Shown here: positions 6,554 to 9,225 of the stretch, piece after piece
How positions within the stretch are numbered: the stretch's first letter is position 1
Layout: each line of letters begins with the position of its first letter
Origin: an uncultured Collinsella sp.
GTDB taxonomy: Bacteria > Actinomycetota > Coriobacteriia > Coriobacteriales > Coriobacteriaceae
DNA: 9,225 nt
Direction: 5' to 3'
NCBI GenBank assembly: GCA_900550185.1
Contig: URRN01000074.1
Coordinates: 1-9,225 of the forward strand
Translations under genes and position numbers: made by a program
The notes under the pieces: generated by a model
The model's input: only the letters and a program-made list of their open reading frames with translations
What the model was told of the DNA's origin: nothing
Databases searched by the model: none

Positions 6554-6567
6554 AGTATAGAGCTCTA
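6554..6567 (-). promoter_or_regulatory. ROK kinase -10 region with overlapping palindrome
   Basis: On the minus strand TATACT (complement of 6554-6559) is a good -10, placing the start near 6547 and leaving a ~32 nt leader. No good -35 is visible at 16-18 bp. The perfect 10 bp palindrome TAGAGCTCTA (6558-6567) overlaps its upstream edge and could be an operator. Confidence 0.4.
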
Positions 6568-6590
6568 AACCATTTAAGAAAGCGCTATAG

Positions 6591-6631
6591 AAAGAAGCCT
6601 CGCAACGCGGCGGGCGGTGCGGGGCTTCTTT
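6591..6631 (-). terminator. Terminator of the aminotransferase gene
   Basis: AAAGAAGCCTCGCA (6591-6604) pairs with TGCGGGGCTTCTTT (6618-6631) through 14 pairs, one a wobble. Read on the minus strand it sits about 26 bp after the aminotransferase stop and ends in TTCTTTCT, a modest U-rich tail. It also separates that gene from the ROK kinase promoter. Confidence 0.7.
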
Positions 6632-6656
6632 GGTTGCTTTAGTTGCCGGGCCGTCC

Positions 6657-7838
6657 TTACCCGCGCGGCTTGATTTTATCACGTAGCGACTTGAGGTTCT
6701 CCAGCGCCGCGTTAAGCGTCTCGTCTCGCTTGGCAAAGTGGAAACGAATCAGATGGTTGACGGGCTCGCGGAAGAAGCTCGAGCCGGGCACGGCGCCCAC
6801 ACCCACTTTAGACGCGAGGTCTTCACAGAACTCGAGGTCGCTGTCATAGCCAAACTCAGAGATGTCCATCATGACGTAGTAGGCGCCCTGCGGCACGTTA
6901 TGCTCAAGACCGATGCTGTCGAGTCCCTGGCAGAACAGGTCGCGCTTGGCGGTATAGAGGTCAAGGACCTCATCGTAATAGCTGTCGTCGAAGTTGAGGG
7001 CGGTGACGACGGCTTCCTGCAGGGGAGCGGCGGCGCCTACGGTGAGGAAGTCGTGGACCTTCTTGATGCGCTCGGTGATCTGGGCTGGGGCAATGGTGTA
7101 GCCCAGACGCCAGCCGGTGATGGAGTACGTCTTAGACAGTGAGCTGCAGCTGATGGTGCGCTCAAACATGCCGGGCAGCGTGGCCATGTACACGTGCTCG
7201 TGGGGCGCGTAGACGATGTGTTCGTAGACTTCGTCGGTGATGCAGTAGGCGTCGTACTTTTTGCAGAGGTCGGCGATAAAGGTGAGCTCATCGCGTGTAA
7301 AGACCTTGCCGCAGGGGTTGGAAGGGTTACACAGGACGATGGCCTTGGGGTCGTTGTCGCGGAAGGCCGCCTCGAGTGTCTCGCGGTCAAAGTCGAATGT
7401 GGGCGGGTTGAGCGGCACGTAGATGGGCTCGGCACCCGAAAGGATCGTGTCGGCGCCGTAGTTCTCGTAGAACGGCGAGAAGATGACGACCTTGTCGCCG
7501 GGGTTGGTGACCGTCATCATGGCGGCCATCATGGCCTCGGTGGAGCCGCAGGTGACTACGATATTCTCGTTGGGGTTCACCGGTATGCCCATAAAGTGCT
7601 CCTGTTTGGCGGCGAGCGCCTCGCGCATGGCCTGGGAGCCCCAGGTGATGGAGTACTGGTGGTAAAGCGGCTTGGGGTCGGCGGCGATGGTGCTCAGGCT
7701 ATTGAGCAGCTGCGCCGGGGGATCGAAGTCAGGGAAGCCCTGCGAGAGATTGACAGCGCCGTACTTATTGGAGATGCGTGTCATGCGGCGGATGACCGAA
7801 TCGGTAAACGTTGCCGTACGGTTGGAGAGTTCTTTCAT
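6657..7838 (-). CDS. PLP-dependent class I/II aminotransferase
   Basis: A cytosolic fold-type I aminotransferase that moves an amino group between an amino acid and a 2-oxo acid. Numbered from the chosen start (393 residues), it shows N-terminal LSQGFPDFDPP (~31-41), a GSTEAMM cofactor-binding block (~98-104), NPSNPCGK (~171-178, N174), ITDEVYEH (~200-207, D202 contacting the pyridine nitrogen), the PLP lysine K236 in SSLSKTYSITGWRLGY with R244, and a C-terminal arginine R365 (IRFHF) expected to bind the substrate carboxylate. The pattern suits the kynurenine/methionine/aspartate aminotransferase group, so exact substrate is uncertain. I prefer ATG 7838 over ATG 7856: AAAGGA (complement of 7844-7849) lies five bases before it, while the upstream ATG has no near ribosome site. 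It is a single gene diverging from the tRNA genes. No clear promoter is visible. Confidence 0.93.
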   Translation of the reverse strand: MKELSNRTATFTDSVIRRMTRISNKYGAVNLSQGFPDFDPPAQLLNSLSTIAADPKPLYHQYSITWGSQAMREALAAKQEHFMGIPVNPNENIVVTCGSTEAMMAAMMTVTNPGDKVVIFSPFYENYGADTILSGAEPIYVPLNPPTFDFDRETLEAAFRDNDPKAIVLCNPSNPCGKVFTRDELTFIADLCKKYDAYCITDEVYEHIVYAPHEHVYMATLPGMFERTISCSSLSKTYSITGWRLGYTIAPAQITERIKKVHDFLTVGAAAPLQEAVVTALNFDDSYYDEVLDLYTAKRDLFCQGLDSIGLEHNVPQGAYYVMMDISEFGYDSDLEFCEDLASKVGVGAVPGSSFFREPVNHLIRFHFAKRDETLNAALENLKSLRDKIKPRG

Positions 7839-7911
7839 GCCGGTCCTTTCGAGCATTTGCAGTGGGGCAAGCTTACTCCTATGAAACCGGTGGGAATTGC
7901 TCGAAACGCGC

Positions 7912-7941
7912 TTGAAAAACTCTTTTCAAAATTCTTGAAAA
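7912..7941. repeat. Three TTGAAAA boxes in the divergent intergenic region
   Basis: TTGAAAA occurs at 7912-7918, inverted as TTTTCAA at 7923-7929, and again directly at 7935-7941. The AT-rich block sits just upstream of the tRNA -35 and between divergent genes, so it may act as an UP element or as a binding site. Confidence 0.4.
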
Positions 7942-7948
7942 TTGGGGC

Positions 7949-7977
7949 TTGCATCGCGTGGCGTTCCTTGCAATAAT
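7949..7977 (+). promoter_or_regulatory. Promoter of the tRNA-His/tRNA-Lys genes
   Basis: TTGCAT at 7949-7954 and AATAAT at 7972-7977 are 17 bp apart. The start near 7984 lies about 20 bp before the tRNA-His. Both tRNAs are 22-25 bp apart and end in one terminator, so they are likely one transcript. Confidence 0.6.
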
Positions 7978-8003
7978 AGTCGAGCGCGAAGCGCACAGGA
8001 CAC

Positions 8004-8081
8004 GGTGGGTGTAGCTCAGTTGGCTAGAGCGACGGGTTGTGGTCCCGTAGGTCGAGGGTTCGAGTCCCTTTACCCACCCCA
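8004..8081 (+). tRNA. tRNA-His (anticodon GTG)
   Basis: The acceptor stem GTGGGTG (8005-8011) pairs with TACCCAC (8071-8077). The extra G at position -1 (8004) opposite C73 (8078) is the mark of tRNA-His. D stem GCTC/GAGC, anticodon stem ACGGG/CCCGT and loop TTGTGGT give anticodon GTG at 8039-8041. A T arm with GGTTCGA is present, and CCA is encoded at 8079-8081. Confidence 0.97.
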
Positions 8082-8103
8082 GTTCTTGCTTCGTGTTGAT
8101 ATC

Positions 8104-8176
8104 GGGTCGTTAGCTCAGTTGGTAGAGCAGGGGACTCTTAATCCCAAGGTCCAGGGTTCGACCCCCTGACGGCCCA
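8104..8176 (+). tRNA. tRNA-Lys (anticodon CTT)
   Basis: GGGTCGT (8104-8110) pairs with ACGGCCC (8169-8175), with one G-U. The discriminator is A8176. D stem GCTC/GAGC is normal. The anticodon loop CTCTTAA gives CTT (8137-8139), reading AAG lysine codons. The lowest anticodon-stem pair (8130/8146) is a G-A mismatch. The T arm is GGGTTCGACCC. CCA is not encoded: the bases after the discriminator are CCC. The 3' end is repeated 180 bp downstream. Confidence 0.96.
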
Positions 8177-8249
8177 CCCAAAGATGATTAAGACGGTCAA
8201 CGAAGGTTGGCCGTCTTTTTTTTGTTGACCTTTCATGGGGTCGAACCCG
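8160..8249. repeat. tRNA-Lys 3' end + terminator direct repeat, copy 1
   Basis: Repeats at 8340-8426, 180 bp downstream. The shared unit runs from GACCCCCTGACGGCCCACC, the last 17 bases of the tRNA plus a few more, through the terminator to GGGGTCGAACCCG. The copies differ by a few substitutions and small indels. The tRNA T-arm sequence GGGTTCGACCCC (8154-8165) and its exact inverted copy (8237-8248) bracket the terminator. A duplicated tRNA 3' end is typical of integrase attachment sites. Confidence 0.8.
8191..8223 (+). terminator. Terminator of the tRNA-Lys transcript
   Basis: AGACGGTCAAC (8191-8201) pairs with GTTGGCCGTCT (8206-8216) with one wobble, a GAAG loop and eight T in a row. This is a strong intrinsic terminator 14 bp after the mature tRNA end. 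Confidence 0.92.
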
Positions 8250-8254
8250 TCGGG

Positions 8255-8338
8255 GCGCGGAGCTGAGGAAATGCGTGAGCATTTACCAGCGCAGCGCGCA
8301 AGGCGCGAAGCGCCGCAGCGGCCGCCTGCAAAGCAGGC
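8255..8338. other. Hairpin-rich segment between the two tRNA-Lys repeats
   Basis: Several stems fall in series. GCGCG/CGCGC (8255-8259/8295-8299) encloses GCTG/CAGC (8262-8265/8287-8290), which encloses AAATGC-GTGA-GCATTT (8269-8284). Then come GGCGC-GAA-GCGCC (8302-8314) and GCCTGC-AAA-GCAGGC (8324-8338). The GTGA loop is a GNRA tetraloop if transcribed. No T-run follows any stem. Nature unknown: a structured recombination site, a small RNA or a REP-like element are all possible. Confidence 0.45.
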
Positions 8339-8339
8339 T

Positions 8340-8426
8340 GACCCCCTGACGGCCCACCAAAGCAAGTTAAGACGGTCAACGAAAGTTGGCCGTCTTTTTT
8401 GTTGACCTCGCTTGGGGTCGAACCCG
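8340..8426. repeat. tRNA-Lys 3' end + terminator direct repeat, copy 2
   Basis: Second copy of the unit at 8160-8249. It keeps the tRNA 3' end and the terminator, but lacks the 5' part of a tRNA, so it is not a functional tRNA gene. GACCCC (8340-8345) can still pair with GGGGTC (8414-8419) around the terminator. It could be a leftover attachment site. Confidence 0.8.
8370..8400 (+). terminator. Duplicate copy of the tRNA-Lys terminator
   Basis: AGACGGTCAAC (8370-8380) pairs with GTTGGCCGTCT (8385-8395) around GAAA, followed by T6. It has the same stem as the terminator at 8191. No gene of its own lies before it on the plus strand. Confidence 0.75.
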
Positions 8427-8468
8427 AAAGGGCACAGCCGCTTTCACAGATCGAGTCTACCCTGGGGA

Positions 8469-8831
8469 TCAGTAAAACCGGCGCGTCTGCACGGCGAAGT
8501 ACGCCTGTGCGAGCGCGATTTCTTGCTTGTTTGAATCTCCGTTCTGGGCGATTAAATAGCATGCATAGCGCGTAAGTTTGTAGTCTTTAACCGCGCGAGC
8601 GGCGACACCAGCAATTACCATTTTCGTGGTGTCACGAAAATGGGAATCAACTGGAGTTTTGTTTGTTTCGCACGAGACTTTTGCCCTCTTAACAACTTCG
8701 GCGAAGTTTTCCCATCGCGTGTACCCCATGGGTTCCATTAAATCTCGTGCGAGCCAATACTCAACGCCGTCTTCTACATTGGCGTAGCTATCAAGTTCGA
8801 CACGCCACTTCTCGATACCTCTACTGTCCAT
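8469..8831 (-). CDS. dinD: DinD-like protein (BRO-N domain), C-terminally truncated
   Basis: The 120 residues match the N-terminal part of DinD, the DNA damage-inducible protein known in E. coli to interfere with RecA filaments. Recognisable blocks are EYWLARDLMEPMGYTRWENF (24-43), VVKRAK (46-51), HF (64-65), the strongly conserved RYACYLIAQNGDSNKQEIAL (88-107) and AYFAVQTRR (110-118). E. coli DinD has 274 residues; here the frame ends two codons after QTRR, removing the whole C-terminal half. No continuation is evident in other frames of 8426-8470 before the tRNA-Lys repeat is reached. ATG 8831 has a strong ribosome site (GAGGAGGAG). A perfect hairpin (8860-8874) lies 28 bp upstream; I see no LexA box. 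It is probably a remnant, though a stable short BRO-N protein is possible. Its position beside duplicated tRNA ends suggests arrival on a mobile element. Confidence 0.85.
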   Translation of the reverse strand: MDSRGIEKWRVELDSYANVEDGVEYWLARDLMEPMGYTRWENFAEVVKRAKVSCETNKTPVDSHFRDTTKMVIAGVAARAVKDYKLTRYACYLIAQNGDSNKQEIALAQAYFAVQTRRFY

Positions 8832-8859
8832 ATCTCCTCCTCGCTGGCCTATTGTCTAT

Positions 8860-8874
8860 GCGGGCTTTGCCCGC
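8860..8874. repeat. Hairpin GCGGGC-TTT-GCCCGC upstream of dinD-like gene
   Basis: A perfect 6 bp stem with a three-base loop, 28 bp upstream of the dinD-like start. It has no T-run. It may lie in the 5' leader or at the promoter and could affect expression. Confidence 0.4.
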
Positions 8875-8914
8875 TCCGTATTCAGAATAAGGATACGCTG
8901 CCGTACGGACACGA

Positions 8915-8950
8915 ATGGGCCCCATGCCACTTCGAGCTCACGGGGCCCAT
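8915..8950 (-). terminator. Inverted repeat after the right-edge ORF, possible terminator
   Basis: ATGGGCCCC (8915-8923) pairs perfectly with GGGGCCCAT (8942-8950) around an 18-base loop. On the minus strand it lies 43 bp after the stop of the right-edge ORF. Only ATTCGTGT follows, so the U-tail is poor. Position, rather than tail, is the main support. Confidence 0.4.
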
Positions 8951-8992
8951 AGATATCGATTAGTTGTGTTCTGCTTTAGATGGGTGTTCGAA

Positions 8993-9220
8993 TTAGTCCG
9001 CTCGATAGTGCGATCCGAGGCTTTCGGTTCGCTTACGCATGGCTTTGATCATTTCCTGTGCTAGTTGAATCTGCGATTGCAGGCGGGCGAGGGCTGCGAC
9101 TTCGCTGTCCTGGGCTTTCTGTGTGCTCAAGGTCGTTGCCTCCGCCTTCAAGCCCTCAAGCTCGTATAGTGCCTCGGATAGGCCTGTTTCGGTCCTGTTG
9201 ATCATGCAATAGGTGCTCAT
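8993..9220 (-). CDS. Small hypothetical protein, probably coiled coil
   Basis: I do not recognise this 75-residue protein. Residues ~13-66 are rich in Leu, Ala, Glu, Gln and Lys with regular hydrophobic spacing (LSEALYELEGLKAEATTL, then ALARLQSQIQLAQEMIKAM), as in a long helix or coiled coil. The end is basic (KRTESLGSHYRAD). There are no membrane segments or enzyme motifs. ATG 9220 is only five bases from the window edge and no ribosome site can be seen. The true start may lie outside the window, or at the in-frame ATG coding residue 6. It lies in the same direction as the truncated dinD, separated by the 8915-8950 hairpin, and may belong to an accessory region continuing to the right. Confidence 0.55.
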   Translation of the reverse strand: MSTYCMINRTETGLSEALYELEGLKAEATTLSTQKAQDSEVAALARLQSQIQLAQEMIKAMRKRTESLGSHYRAD

Positions 9221-9225
9221 CGTGT

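Noticed and set aside
5490..6560. 356-codon plus-strand ORF across the ROK kinase gene
   Set aside because: The minus-strand kinase has all family motifs. The plus-strand frame is a shadow and begins inside the bidirectional terminator region.
7194..7976. 260-codon plus-strand ORF opposite the aminotransferase
   Set aside because: A shadow of the aminotransferase; its Val/Gly/Asp-rich product is the usual mirror of a GC-rich gene.
8138..8562. Minus-strand ORFs of 75 and 109 codons across the tRNA-Lys repeats
   Set aside because: They read through tRNA sequence, two terminators and the hairpin segment, which explain the sequence better. Such ORFs over tRNA genes are a common artefact.
1..9225. 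CRISPR array, insertion sequence or toxin-antitoxin pair
   Set aside because: There is no regularly spaced repeat series and no transposase with terminal inverted repeats. I see no recognisable toxin or antitoxin family; the small right-edge ORF has no visible partner within the window.

Overview
The window looks like chromosomal DNA from a high-GC, gut-associated actinobacterium of the class Coriobacteriia, most likely Collinsella or a close relative. This rests on codon use, on a Rho factor with a very long Ala/Lys/Arg-rich N-terminal extension, and on the overall look of the proteins. It is recognition from memory, not a database result.

Layout: (1) 1-634 has no convincing gene. It holds short palindromes and two diverged copies of a ~72 bp sequence. 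(2) 785-3340 (+) is rho, the transcription termination factor, with its own promoter, a ~137 nt leader and an intrinsic terminator. (3) 3654-5511 (+) is a probable two-gene operon: an unrecognised protein with two membrane segments and a long acidic tail, then a VanZ-like membrane protein. It ends in an 18 bp perfect-stem terminator whose 5' arm lies inside the vanZ-like reading frame. (4) 5625-6515 (-) is a ROK-family fructokinase-type sugar kinase. (5) 6657-7838 (-) is a class I/II PLP aminotransferase with its own terminator. (6) 8004-8176 (+) carries tRNA-His(GUG) and tRNA-Lys(CUU) behind one good promoter. (7) 8160-8426 has the 3' end of tRNA-Lys plus its terminator repeated once, 180 bp apart, with a hairpin-rich segment between. 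(8) 8469-8831 (-) is a DinD-like (BRO-N) gene cut off at its C-terminus just beyond the second repeat. (9) 8993-9220 (-) is a small coiled-coil ORF of unknown function at the right edge.

Regions 2-6 are ordinary chromosomal genes and do not form one pathway. The right end (7-9) looks like an accessory site next to a tRNA gene, with probable remnants of integration events. No complete new system is evident. The points most worth a second look are the ~430-residue Rho extension, the unknown acidic membrane protein paired with VanZ, and the duplicated tRNA-Lys end next to the truncated dinD.
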